From JBIOWF01 sp044868295 (GTDB lineage Bacteria > Actinomycetota > Actinomycetes > Streptosporangiales > Streptosporangiaceae), in assembly GCA_044868295.1 (NCBI GenBank), contig JBIOWF010000075.1:1-14560 (forward strand): a stretch of DNA of 14,560 nucleotides, in the 5' to 3' direction. Positions 1 to 6,224 of this stretch are shown here, in pieces; positions within the stretch are counted from its first letter, which is position 1, and each line of letters opens with the position of its first letter. The position numbers and the translations under genes were made by a program. Under the pieces are notes generated by a model. That model had not been told where the DNA came from. It saw only the letters and a list, made by a program, of their open reading frames with translations, and did no database searches.

Positions 1-58
1 GCCTCACATAATACCACGCGATCAGTTAAGAAGCGTGCGTGTGTTTGATCCGAGACCT

Positions 59-118
59 GCGGCGCCGTGCCGCGTTTCCTCCCCAGGGCTAAAGCCCGGG
101 GTCTCCACGCTGGAGGAA
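59..118 (+). mobile_element. Paired hairpins resembling an IS200/IS605 (TnpB) right end
   Basis: Two consecutive hairpins are visible. The first is GCGGC (59-63) with GCCGC (69-73) around a 5-nt loop. The second is nested: an outer stem TTCCTCC (76-82) with GGAGGAA (112-118) encloses an inner stem GGGCT (86-90) with AGCCC (93-97), extended by C83-C84 with G98-G99 past a bulged A85. This layout resembles the transcribed right end (omega-RNA/reRNA region) of actinobacterial IS200/IS605 elements, but that is recalled resemblance, not an alignment. No tnpB lies in the window, so any gene would be to the left of position 1, or this is a solo end. The alternative is a 5' leader hairpin that hides the GGAGGA ribosome binding site of the next gene. 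Confidence 0.4.
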
Positions 119-143
119 TTCGATGAAAGCTAGGTGTCTCTCC

Positions 144-686
144 ATGCCCATGATCGACGTCTATATCCCCGAAGGCACGCTTCGTCCCGAAGCCGAGGCA
201 GCCCTGCTTAGCCGACTCACCGACTTGTTGATGACCTGGGAGGGATTCGATCCGGCGGACCCGGCGATGCGCGCTGTGTCCTGGGTGCTCCTCCACCGGC
301 CTGCGGCCGTGTACGTCGCGGGAGCGCCAGCCGACGCACCTCGGTACAAGATCGTTCCTACCGTTCCTGAGGGGCAGCTCAACGAGCGGAGCCGCGCTGG
401 GGTCGTGGCCGACGTGACTGAGGCCGTACTCGACGCGGAGGAAGGGAGATGGCCGCGAGACCCGGGACGGGTGTGGGTGTTCCCGACCGAGATCCCCGAC
501 GGGCGGTGGGGCGGCCAAGGGCGGGTCGTTCGGCTTGCCGACATCCTGACGCTCGCCCTTGGTGATGCCGACGAGGCACGCCTTCTCAGCGCGGAACGCA
601 TCGCCATGAGCCGAGCAGAGCTCGCGGGAACCGATTTGGCCAAGGTGACGACCGAGGAAGCGACCACGCCAATACCGTCGCGATAG
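144..686 (+). CDS. Tautomerase family protein (4-oxalocrotonate tautomerase-like)
   Basis: The protein reads MPMIDVYIPEG at the chosen start. This places a proline directly after the initiator Met, as required in the tautomerase superfamily, where Pro-1 is the catalytic base exposed by Met removal. The product is 180 residues, longer than the ~62-residue 4-OT subunit, and appears to hold two beta-alpha-beta units (about 1-60 and 68-125, the second starting YKIVPTVPEGQL), as in fused members of the superfamily. The final ~45 residues are a charged, probably loose tail. A longer frame begins at ATG 123 and has the better ribosome binding site (GGAGGA at 112-117), but it adds MKARCLS ahead of the proline and would mask it. 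The substrate is unknown. The gene is followed by 232 bp of non-coding DNA and then the Fic gene on the same strand. Confidence 0.7.
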   Translation: MPMIDVYIPEGTLRPEAEAALLSRLTDLLMTWEGFDPADPAMRAVSWVLLHRPAAVYVAGAPADAPRYKIVPTVPEGQLNERSRAGVVADVTEAVLDAEEGRWPRDPGRVWVFPTEIPDGRWGGQGRVVRLADILTLALGDADEARLLSAERIAMSRAELAGTDLAKVTTEEATTPIPSR

Positions 687-864
687 CCGGGCGGTTCATG
701 CGCCACGCGATCCGCTGATCACCCCAGCACGTGACGGCCCCTGGACCGAGCCGCCGTGGAGAGCATATTTCGCCTACCGCCGAGCCTCCGAGGGTTGGAG
801 GCACCTCCTCACTCAAGCCCTTGAGAATGTCTGGCGGGATCCCGGAAGTGTTCGCACGGGATGG
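687..864. other. Intergenic region without a recognisable gene
   Basis: This is the spacer between the tautomerase and the inverted repeat ahead of the Fic gene. The short open frames here lack a ribosome binding site and any family resemblance. No strong terminator hairpin with a T-tract is visible. Nothing else can be supported. Confidence 0.5.
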
Positions 865-899
865 CCATATGAACGGTTAACATCTAAGTGTTCATATGG
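865..899. promoter_or_regulatory. Perfect 10-bp inverted repeat ahead of the Fic gene (candidate operator)
   Basis: CCATATGAAC (865-874) is repeated in inverse as GTTCATATGG (890-899), with a 15-nt AT-rich spacer. The right arm runs directly into the purine-rich ribosome binding site of the Fic gene (GGAGGAGGGG, about 898-907; start 919). The two arm centres are 25 bp apart, roughly two and a half helical turns. This fits a dimeric repressor site or an RNA hairpin that blocks translation initiation. The role is inferred; only the symmetry and position are seen. Confidence 0.5.
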
Positions 900-918
900 A
901 GGAGGGGCGGCACCGGTT

Positions 919-2193
919 ATGGCTGAGTACGTGCCACTGTCGTGGCCGGGCACCCCTGGCGGCACAACACGGGCCGAGCGTCAGCCATGTCACTACTCAG
1001 CCTATGTGCCAGATCTTCTGCTTGGCCGTCCGCTGACCCTGACGGGGCAGCGCTCGGCGGACGTGACGGATGTCGAGCGCAAGCTTGAGCAGCTCAACTC
1101 ATCCGAGCTCAATCTGGTCGGCCTCGAAGCGCTCGCCAGGCTTCTCCTCAGAGCTGAGGCCGTGGCGAGTTCCTTCATCGAAGGACTTCAGATCAACGTT
1201 CGCCGCCTCGCCAAGGCCGATGTCGCGGAACTTTCTGGCATAGAAGCGCACGACAACACCGCGCACGCGGTACTCGGAAACGTTCGAGCGATGGAATCCG
1301 CCCTCAAGCTGGCGGGCGAGCCAATTGTGCGCGTCGATGACGTCTTGGAGCTTCACCGTAGGCTTCTCAACGGAACCCGAGACGAACGCTTCGGCGGACT
1401 GATACGGACTGAACAGAACTGGGTCGGCGGACCCGGAATGTCGCCATGTAACGCTGACTTTGTTCCACCGCCACCCGACAGGGTCCCCGCACTTCTCGAA
1501 GACCTCTGCGCCTACATGTCAGGAGACGAACACCCTGCTCTGGTACAGGCGTCCATCGCACATGCGCAGTTCGAGACCATCCATCCATTCGTTGATGGCA
1601 ATGGCCGCACAGGACGAGCGCTCATCCATCTGATTCTCAGGCGGAGGGGGCTGGCGCGGCGCTTCGTCCCGCCGATCAGCCTCATATTGGCGTCCCACGC
1701 TGATGCGTACGTAGCCGCCCTCACCGCATACCGATATGAGGGAACTGCCGACTCCCTCCAGGCCCAAGAAGCCATGGGTGCCGTCATCGACCGATTCGTC
1801 GCGGACACCACCCGTGCCTGCGCCGATACAGATCGTTTCGGTGCGCAGATCGACGCCTTGGAGCTGGAGTGGCGGAAGAAAGTGGGACGAGTCCGCGCGG
1901 GATCCTCCGTCGATCTGTTGCTTCGAATGCTTCCCTCCACTCCCGTGCTCACCGTTACCACTGCCGCCGACCTCATCGGACGGTCTGTCCAGCGCGCGAA
2001 TGACGCCATCAACCAGTTGGCATCGGTAGGAGTGCTCAAACAGACCACTATCGGCAGACGCAACCGGGCGTTCGAGGCTCCCGACCTCATCAACGCCCTT
2101 ACCGGCTTCGAACGCGCGCTCGCCAGCCCTCTCGGCGACACACGTCAGGCACCACCGGCACGCCCCGTCCCGTACCGCAATCAGAGGTCATAG
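919..2193 (+). CDS. Fic family AMP-transferase, class II (self-inhibited)
   Basis: Fic enzymes transfer AMP (or another phospho-group) from a nucleotide to a hydroxyl on a target protein. The complete active-site motif HPFVDGNGRTGR is at residues 222-233, with catalytic His222. An inhibitory helix motif of the (S/T)xxxE(G/N) type, SSFIEG, is at 84-89, N-terminal to the Fic core. That marks a class II enzyme, whose Glu88 should reach into the ATP site and hold the protein inactive. Residues 1-110 correspond to the Fic_N region. Residues about 343-390 look like a winged-helix domain (TAADLIGRSVQRANDAINQL). At 424 residues it has the usual length and no key residue is missing. A purine-rich ribosome binding site precedes ATG 919. 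No separate antitoxin gene adjoins it, consistent with inhibition in cis. The target is unknown. Confidence 0.9.
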   Translation: MAEYVPLSWPGTPGGTTRAERQPCHYSAYVPDLLLGRPLTLTGQRSADVTDVERKLEQLNSSELNLVGLEALARLLLRAEAVASSFIEGLQINVRRLAKADVAELSGIEAHDNTAHAVLGNVRAMESALKLAGEPIVRVDDVLELHRRLLNGTRDERFGGLIRTEQNWVGGPGMSPCNADFVPPPPDRVPALLEDLCAYMSGDEHPALVQASIAHAQFETIHPFVDGNGRTGRALIHLILRRRGLARRFVPPISLILASHADAYVAALTAYRYEGTADSLQAQEAMGAVIDRFVADTTRACADTDRFGAQIDALELEWRKKVGRVRAGSSVDLLLRMLPSTPVLTVTTAADLIGRSVQRANDAINQLASVGVLKQTTIGRRNRAFEAPDLINALTGFERALASPLGDTRQAPPARPVPYRNQRS

Positions 2194-2196
2194 TCC

Positions 2197-2235
2197 GGGT
2201 GTCGGGGCCCAAGCCCGGCCTGTTCCCGGACACCC
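2197..2235. terminator. Hairpin between convergent Fic and hydrolase genes
   Basis: GGGTGTC (2197-2203) pairs with GACACCC (2229-2235). The stem continues with GGG/CCC after a G-G mismatch and begins 3 nt past the Fic stop codon. There is no T-tract, as is common in actinomycetes. The site sits between two genes that face each other, so it could end transcripts from both sides. Confidence 0.6.
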
Positions 2236-2292
2236 CTCGAGCTCTGCGAGCATCATCCAGTACTGCCGGCCTGTGAGCGTCGGCGCAGGTCC

Positions 2293-3111
2293 TCACATGG
2301 CGGTGGTCGATGTTTCGGTGGTGTACGGCGCGGCGTCGGTGAGGAAATGGCGGAGCAGGGAGCCGACCTCGGCCGGCCGTTCCAGGTAGAGCATGTGATC
2401 GGAATCCAGTTCGGCGACGGTGAGGTCCTCACCGAGGGCGGCTCGGCAGCTCGCGACGAACTCTGGACGGACGAAGCCGGCACGCTGCGCGATCACCAGC
2501 AGTGTGGGCACTGTGTGCGGCGGGACGACCGGAGGGCCGGCCATTTCGGAGCAGGCGGTCACGACGGCGGCGGCGTCGAATCGCCATCGCCATCGCCCGT
2601 CCTCGCCTGCCTCCAAATGGTCGGCGACCTCGTCGTCCACGGCCTCCGGATAGGCGTAGGACCAGTCCGCCTTCAACGCGGCCCGCGCCTCTTCGCGATC
2701 CGAGAAAGATCGTGCGGCCAGCGTGCGGTGTGCCTGCTCACGCAGTTTCCCGGGGTCAAGGCCCACGGAAGGATCGAGCAGGGCCAGCTTCCGTACCCGT
2801 TGCGGCGCCGTCCGGCAGAGGTGAAGGGCGATCAAGCCGCCGAACGAATGGCCGACGATGTCGACCTGCGGCAGGCCCATCTCGTCCATCATGGCCAGCA
2901 GATCCTCCACGTGACGTTCGACACTCCACGGTGGCGTCCCGACGGAACGTCCATGCCCCCGAAGATCCGGCGCCACGACACGTGTCCCTGCCAGAGATCG
3001 CTCGGCGAGCCGCCGCCACCGGGCCCCATGCGCCTGAATGCCATGCAAGGCCACGAGCGGGATCGCTCCGGCATCGCCGTACTGATGGACATGAAGTCCC
3101 GCGAAAAGCAT
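2293..3111 (-). CDS. Alpha/beta hydrolase fold protein
   Basis: This 272-residue protein has the alpha/beta hydrolase pattern: an oxyanion-hole segment LHGIQAHG near residues 22-29, the strand-turn DLRGHGRS at 49-56, and the nucleophile elbow GHSFGG at 87-92 with Ser89. A C-terminal DSDHMLYLERP segment supplies the probable catalytic His239. The usual Asp after strand 7 is not obvious: the segment reads TLLVIAQRAGFVRPE where a G-x-x-D is expected. The acid may instead be Asp113 (LLDPS) after strand 6, as in some family members. The substrate cannot be told; an esterase, lactonase or epoxide-hydrolase-like role is possible. The start has a short AAGG about 10 nt upstream. It lies 139 bp downstream of the AIM24 gene on the same strand and may share its transcript. 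Confidence 0.85.
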   Translation of the reverse strand: MLFAGLHVHQYGDAGAIPLVALHGIQAHGARWRRLAERSLAGTRVVAPDLRGHGRSVGTPPWSVERHVEDLLAMMDEMGLPQVDIVGHSFGGLIALHLCRTAPQRVRKLALLDPSVGLDPGKLREQAHRTLAARSFSDREEARAALKADWSYAYPEAVDDEVADHLEAGEDGRWRWRFDAAAVVTACSEMAGPPVVPPHTVPTLLVIAQRAGFVRPEFVASCRAALGEDLTVAELDSDHMLYLERPAEVGSLLRHFLTDAAPYTTETSTTAM

Positions 3112-3250
3112 GACCGAAACCTTAGTCCTTCACGGTGACCTCGATGCCGGACTACGGAGGAGAAGCACTCGGGCACCTGGTCGCAGAAGCCCCCACCCAC
3201 GGCCCACGAGGGTCAGACAAGCCAATGCGTTCGCACAGGGCGTCCATATA

Positions 3251-3919
3251 TCAGTGGCTGTGGACCGGGACGGTGGGGCCTTCGCTGGCCTGGACCAGGA
3301 CGAAACCCTGGCCCTGGAAGGAGAGCTGCATGGCCTCTCCGCTCCCTCGGCCGATGAGAGCTCCCACCTTCATGGTGCGATTGACGCCCACTCGCAGGCC
3401 CGCGCTCCAGCACACCGCCGACTGGCCGTCGACGAAGGTGGGCGCACGGCCGGCGTCCAGCAGCACGGGAGCGCCGTGCGCGGTGATCGCGACCCAGCCG
3501 GTCCCCTGGATGGTGGTGTTGAAGAGACCGCCCGCGGCTATGCCCGCGCCCTGGACCCGCTGGATGTCCCACGTGAGCTGCGGATCGAAGGCCAGAAGAT
3601 TGGAGCCGTTGACGGTGAGCGCCTCGTTCTCCAAATAGAACAGGTGGACGTCGTTGGCGTCGTCGGCCAGGAACAGCAGGCCCTGGCCTCGGACGCGCAT
3701 CAGCGGGGCGCCCTCGCCGGTGACCATCTTCTTGAGGAACTTTCCGACTCCCCCGGAGCCCTCATAGTCGAAGTCCATCTGGCCCTGGAACGCGACCATC
3801 GACCCCTGCCGGGCCAGGGTCTCCCCCTGCAGCTGCACACGCAGCATCTTGGAGTTCTGCAGGGCGAAGTGACCGGGCACCTGCCCCTGATCCAGGTTGC
3901 CGAAGAACGAGCTACGCAT
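3251..3919 (-). CDS. AIM24 family protein
   Basis: The 222-residue product starts MRSSFFGNLD and has the AIM24/TIGR00266 beta-fold signatures. These are HFALQNSKMLRVQL near 18-30, an ARQGSMVAFQG stretch near 36-46, the glycine-rich AAGGLFNTTIQGTG near 128-141, and the C-terminal AMQLSFQGQGFVLVQ at 196-210. Bacterial members form a barrel-like fold of unknown biochemical role; the yeast namesake is mitochondrial. No signal peptide or membrane segment is seen, so it is probably cytoplasmic. An open frame extends 50 codons upstream to 4069, but homology begins at the MRSS start, which has only a weak GAAAAGAG purine stretch upstream. The C-terminus QASEGPTVPVHSH is intact. Confidence 0.85.
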   Translation of the reverse strand: MRSSFFGNLDQGQVPGHFALQNSKMLRVQLQGETLARQGSMVAFQGQMDFDYEGSGGVGKFLKKMVTGEGAPLMRVRGQGLLFLADDANDVHLFYLENEALTVNGSNLLAFDPQLTWDIQRVQGAGIAAGGLFNTTIQGTGWVAITAHGAPVLLDAGRAPTFVDGQSAVCWSAGLRVGVNRTMKVGALIGRGSGEAMQLSFQGQGFVLVQASEGPTVPVHSH

Positions 3920-4193
3920 GAGGGAGGCTCTTTTCAGATGATGGGGGGATATATGACCGGTCGATAACCCGGCACGGAGGGACAGTTCCGGAGGCCCGGC
4001 CATGGCGGCCGCACCCGCGGCCTCGCCGATCCGATGCGCATTCCCCGTCGTGGGCCTAACAGCAATCACGACAAAGGCGGAAAGCCTACCGTTCGCCCGA
4101 TCTTACACTGATGGGAACCGCACCAGGCGTCTGTTCGCGATGCTTCTGATCACAAGGGTCGCCCTGCGATCCGCCGACAGGAACGCCGGGCAC
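3920..4193. other. Intergenic region upstream of the AIM24 gene
   Basis: This 274-bp spacer separates the DUF4291 stop codon from the AIM24 start. It contains an AT-rich patch at about 3947-3966 that could hold the AIM24 promoter, but no convincing -35/-10 pair could be picked. A small hairpin AGGG-TCG-CCCT at about 4157-4167 is the only terminator-like structure and is weak. A plus-strand open frame at 4002-4220 has no family resemblance and is not called. Confidence 0.5.
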
Positions 4194-4760
4194 TCATGTG
4201 TCCGCGGAGATTCGCCGTGAGATTCCGAGAGGCAACGGATAGATCCGTTCCGGGGGAAGCAACCATCTGGCCTTGGCCGTCTGCCCGGACTGCACCAATT
4301 CCGCAATCTTGCGAACCGTCGGAGTGATGTCCGTGAGGTCGACCGTCCATTCCTCAGTGAATGTTCGGATCAGGCCACGCCCGACGCCGATCTGAATGCT
4401 GTAGTGGTTGAACGCCGCACCCCGTAACGAACGCTCCGGGTCCCACTGCACGTGAACCGCGGCCTGCGTCAGCGCGGCGGGATCGCCCTCCGTCGGCACC
4501 GCCTGGGACAGGGCTTCCTCCCACCCTTCCCTGGATATTCGTACGGCCAGCACGCGCTCCTGCCCGGACTTCTGGGCCCAGTTGCTGCGGTGCATGAGCC
4601 ACAGAAAGGAAGGCTTGATCCACGTCATTCGGTGAAACGAGAACGGCGCCACGAATCGATTCGCGGCGACCGCCGGACCCGCGATGGCCGGTGAATACGC
4701 TTGGTAGACGACAATGGTCTGACTGTCGAAGTCGGCGCGTATCTGACGCTGGGACGACAT
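4194..4760 (-). CDS. DUF4291 domain-containing protein
   Basis: The 188-residue protein matches the DUF4291 pattern throughout. TIVVYQAYSPAIA is near 15-27, RMTWIKPSFLWLMHRSNWAQK is near 44-64, GQERVLAVRI is at 66-75, VHVQWDPERS is at 102-111, the SIQIG core is at 121-125, and the C-terminal ERIYPLP is at 171-177. The length is typical. The biochemical function is not known to me; the many conserved Arg, Trp and His residues would suit nucleotide or nucleic-acid binding, but that is inference. There is no clear Shine-Dalgarno sequence ahead of ATG 4760, so it may be leaderless or weakly translated. It lies 122 bp downstream of the CGNR gene on the same strand. Confidence 0.85.
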   Translation of the reverse strand: MSSQRQIRADFDSQTIVVYQAYSPAIAGPAVAANRFVAPFSFHRMTWIKPSFLWLMHRSNWAQKSGQERVLAVRISREGWEEALSQAVPTEGDPAALTQAAVHVQWDPERSLRGAAFNHYSIQIGVGRGLIRTFTEEWTVDLTDITPTVRKIAELVQSGQTAKARWLLPPERIYPLPLGISRRISADT

Positions 4761-4882
4761 GTGCGCACGCTGTCATGTGCCCGGTTCTCAGCGCGAATCA
4801 TTTTCTCGTCGGCGCCGCCGGTCAACGCGGTACGGCTGCGCCCGGCGTGCCGCCGACCGTGACGGCCGTCAAAGTCGTACGG

Positions 4883-5401
4883 CTACGCGTGGCGGCTGCG
4901 GTGGTCTGCCACGTACACACGGTTGGCGCAGCGGGTGGAGCAGAACCGCCGCCGCCCGTTGCGAGAGGTGTCCACGTAGACCACGTCGCAGCCGGACCGG
5001 CCGCACGCTCCCAGCCGGGTGTGGTCTTCACAGATCGCGTGGGCGAGCCCGGCGGCGGTGTACGACTTGAGCCGGTCGACGATGGGCGCCTTCTCATGGG
5101 CGAAGTGCAGGTGCGGCGCCCGGCCGTCATGACGGGAGACATACGGCTGGCTGAGGGTGGCGGCCACCAGCTCGTTCACCATGTCCACCCGGCGGTCCAG
5201 GTCGGTGTCAATGAACATCGGGCGGAGCCGGCCGGCCCAGGCCAGCAGCTGGGTGGCCTGATCATCGTCAAGGGTCACGAAGGGCCGGTAGTCGTGTGTT
5301 CGCAGAATCTCCGTGATCACCGCTGGTGACGCGCCCGGTCGCACGTTCACCAGAGCGGCGGCGAGCTCCGCAGCCATGCCTCCGTAAGGGTTGAAATGCA
5401 T
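4883..5401 (-). CDS. CGNR zinc-finger (ABATE-domain) putative regulator
   Basis: The 172-residue protein has the two-part layout of this actinobacterial family. An N-terminal helical ABATE-type region starts MHFNPYGG, and a C-terminal treble-clef-like zinc finger spans about 131-165. The metal ligands are Cys133, Cys138, Cys154 and Cys158. The finger contains the usual DTSRNGRRRFCS run, and the naming motif CGNR is CANR here (158-161). Members are thought to bind DNA and act as stress or metabolic regulators; targets are unknown. Family resemblance starts at the first Met. A later Met9 has GGAGG only 1 nt away, too close to serve. The first start has no Shine-Dalgarno but a TGTAAT hexamer ends 6 nt upstream, which suits a leaderless transcript. 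The gene is divergent from a zinc-ribbon gene with a 25-bp gap. Confidence 0.85.
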   Translation of the reverse strand: MHFNPYGGMAAELAAALVNVRPGASPAVITEILRTHDYRPFVTLDDDQATQLLAWAGRLRPMFIDTDLDRRVDMVNELVAATLSQPYVSRHDGRAPHLHFAHEKAPIVDRLKSYTAAGLAHAICEDHTRLGACGRSGCDVVYVDTSRNGRRRFCSTRCANRVYVADHRSRHA

Positions 5402-5426
5402 TAAACCATTACATCACACTGTGCGT
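5402..5426. promoter_or_regulatory. 25-bp divergent control region between two zinc-binding protein genes
   Basis: Only 25 bp separate the ATG at 5401 (minus) from the ATG at 5427 (plus). Neither gene has room for a normal leader, so both transcripts probably start at or close to the start codons, or initiate inside the opposite gene. On the minus strand TGTAAT ends 6 nt before the ATG, as for a -10 box of a leaderless gene. The centre holds CACA-C-TGTG (5415-5423), a 4+4 symmetric element that a dimer could bind. The assignment is inferred from geometry. Confidence 0.5.
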
Positions 5427-5603
5427 ATGAACGGCGAAACCACAGCCAGAGCACACCCGAACTGCCCGTCATGCGGGCGCCAGACGACCTCCTCCGCATC
5501 CGCCCACTACAGCTCCGAAGGGACCGTGCGTTACTCGCGGTGCGACTGCGGCCGTTGGCTGGTCGTCCTGGCCGAGCGCGTGATCGGCACCGCCGTGAAT
5601 TGA
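5427..5603 (+). CDS. Small zinc-ribbon protein, 58 residues
   Basis: The protein begins MNGETTARAHPNCPSCGRQ. It carries two cysteine knuckles, CPSC (Cys13, Cys16) and CDC (Cys39, Cys41), spaced as for one zinc ribbon, with RYSRCDCGRWLVV between them and the C-terminus. The frame is also open from ATG 5391, but that start lies inside the divergent CGNR gene and the added residues MKCIKPLHHTVR show nothing. The start at 5427 is therefore preferred. There is no ribosome binding site, so a leaderless transcript is likely. The function is unknown. Its placement head-to-head with a zinc-finger regulator suggests co-control. Tandem hairpins follow its stop codon. I do not recognise a named family. 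Confidence 0.65.
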   Translation: MNGETTARAHPNCPSCGRQTTSSASAHYSSEGTVRYSRCDCGRWLVVLAERVIGTAVN

Positions 5604-5672
5604 GCCACTCTGGTCGTGTGCACCACCGGACGTCGAAGTCCCGGTTCTTCCCCCGCCCCGCATGATCCGGTA

Positions 5673-5707
5673 CCCCGTCGAACGGGGCGCGGCCCGTCCG
5701 GCCGCGC
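5673..5707 (+). terminator. Tandem hairpins downstream of the zinc-ribbon gene
   Basis: CCCCGT (5673-5678) pairs with ACGGGG (5682-5687) across a 3-nt loop. It is directly followed by GCGCGGCC (5687-5694) pairing with GGCCGCGC (5700-5707) across 5 nt. The two stems share G5687, so they may compete. Position and strength suit a GC-rich actinomycete terminator without a T-tract. Confidence 0.6.
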
Positions 5708-5776
5708 TCCCCGGGGCGGCATGTGGAGTGCCGGATCCGTCCGGTAGGTGGCACGGGGAGCCCTCCCGGGACAGGG

Positions 5777-6224
5777 ATGGCCGGACCTAACGTGGGTCCT
5801 GTGAGCGAGAACGTGGCGGGCACCGGCCGGATCGTGGTGCTCGTACTTCCCCAGGTGAACCTTCTGGATCTGGCCGGTCCGGTGCAGGTGTTCGACGCGG
5901 CGGCCTTCCTGGGCGCGGACTACCGGTTGGAATTCGTGGCGGACGCCGATGAGACCACCTCCGCGCAGGGGCTGAGGCTGGCCGGGCTCGGAACGTTGCC
6001 GGTGACCGGCCCTGGCGATCTGGTGCTGGTGCCGGGGCCGCGGCTGCGCGCGCCTGAGCCCGGCCACCCCTGGTGCCCGAGGCGGCGGTGCGATGGGTCC
6101 GGGCGGCGGCCGAGAGCGGCCCGCGAGTGGCGTCGGTCTGCACCGGCGCCGCGGCGCTCGGCGAGGCGGGACTGCTGGACGGGCGCCGATGCACCACCCA
6201 CTGGTCACTGACAGAGGCCATGCG
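5777..6224 (+). pseudogene. GlxA/DJ-1-PfpI-type transcriptional regulator, frameshifted and truncated
   Basis: The reading frame from ATG 5777 (or GTG 5801) gives RIVVLVLPQVNLLDLAGPVQVFDAAAF, then DLVLVPGPRLRAPEPGHP, the N-terminal half of a DJ-1/PfpI domain as in GlxA-family regulators. At a four-C run (6067-6070) the frame breaks. The match resumes in another frame as LVPEAAVRWVRAAAESGPRVASVCTGAAALGEAGLLDGRRCTTHWSL (quoted in pieces in the family as the Cys elbow VCTGA and the TTHW strand). Adding one C restores continuity. Family identity then ends near 6224, and the remaining DJ-1 part plus the C-terminal AraC-type helix-turn-helix are absent. Without that domain it cannot act as a DNA-binding activator. 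It faces the truncated nucleotidase gene tail to tail. Confidence 0.75.

Noticed and set aside
144..2193. Tautomerase and Fic genes as a toxin-antitoxin pair
   Set aside because: The Fic protein carries its own inhibitory motif, the genes are 232 bp apart, and the tautomerase does not resemble any Fic antitoxin.
2347..3138. 263-codon plus-strand open frame
   Set aside because: It lies opposite the alpha/beta hydrolase, whose nucleophile elbow and catalytic His fix the true strand.
3110..3967. 285-codon plus-strand open frame
   Set aside because: It lies opposite the AIM24 gene and reflects high third-position GC, not a gene.
4002..4220. 72-codon open frame in the AIM24 upstream region
   Set aside because: It has no ribosome binding site and no recognisable motif, and it overlaps the end of the DUF4291 gene.
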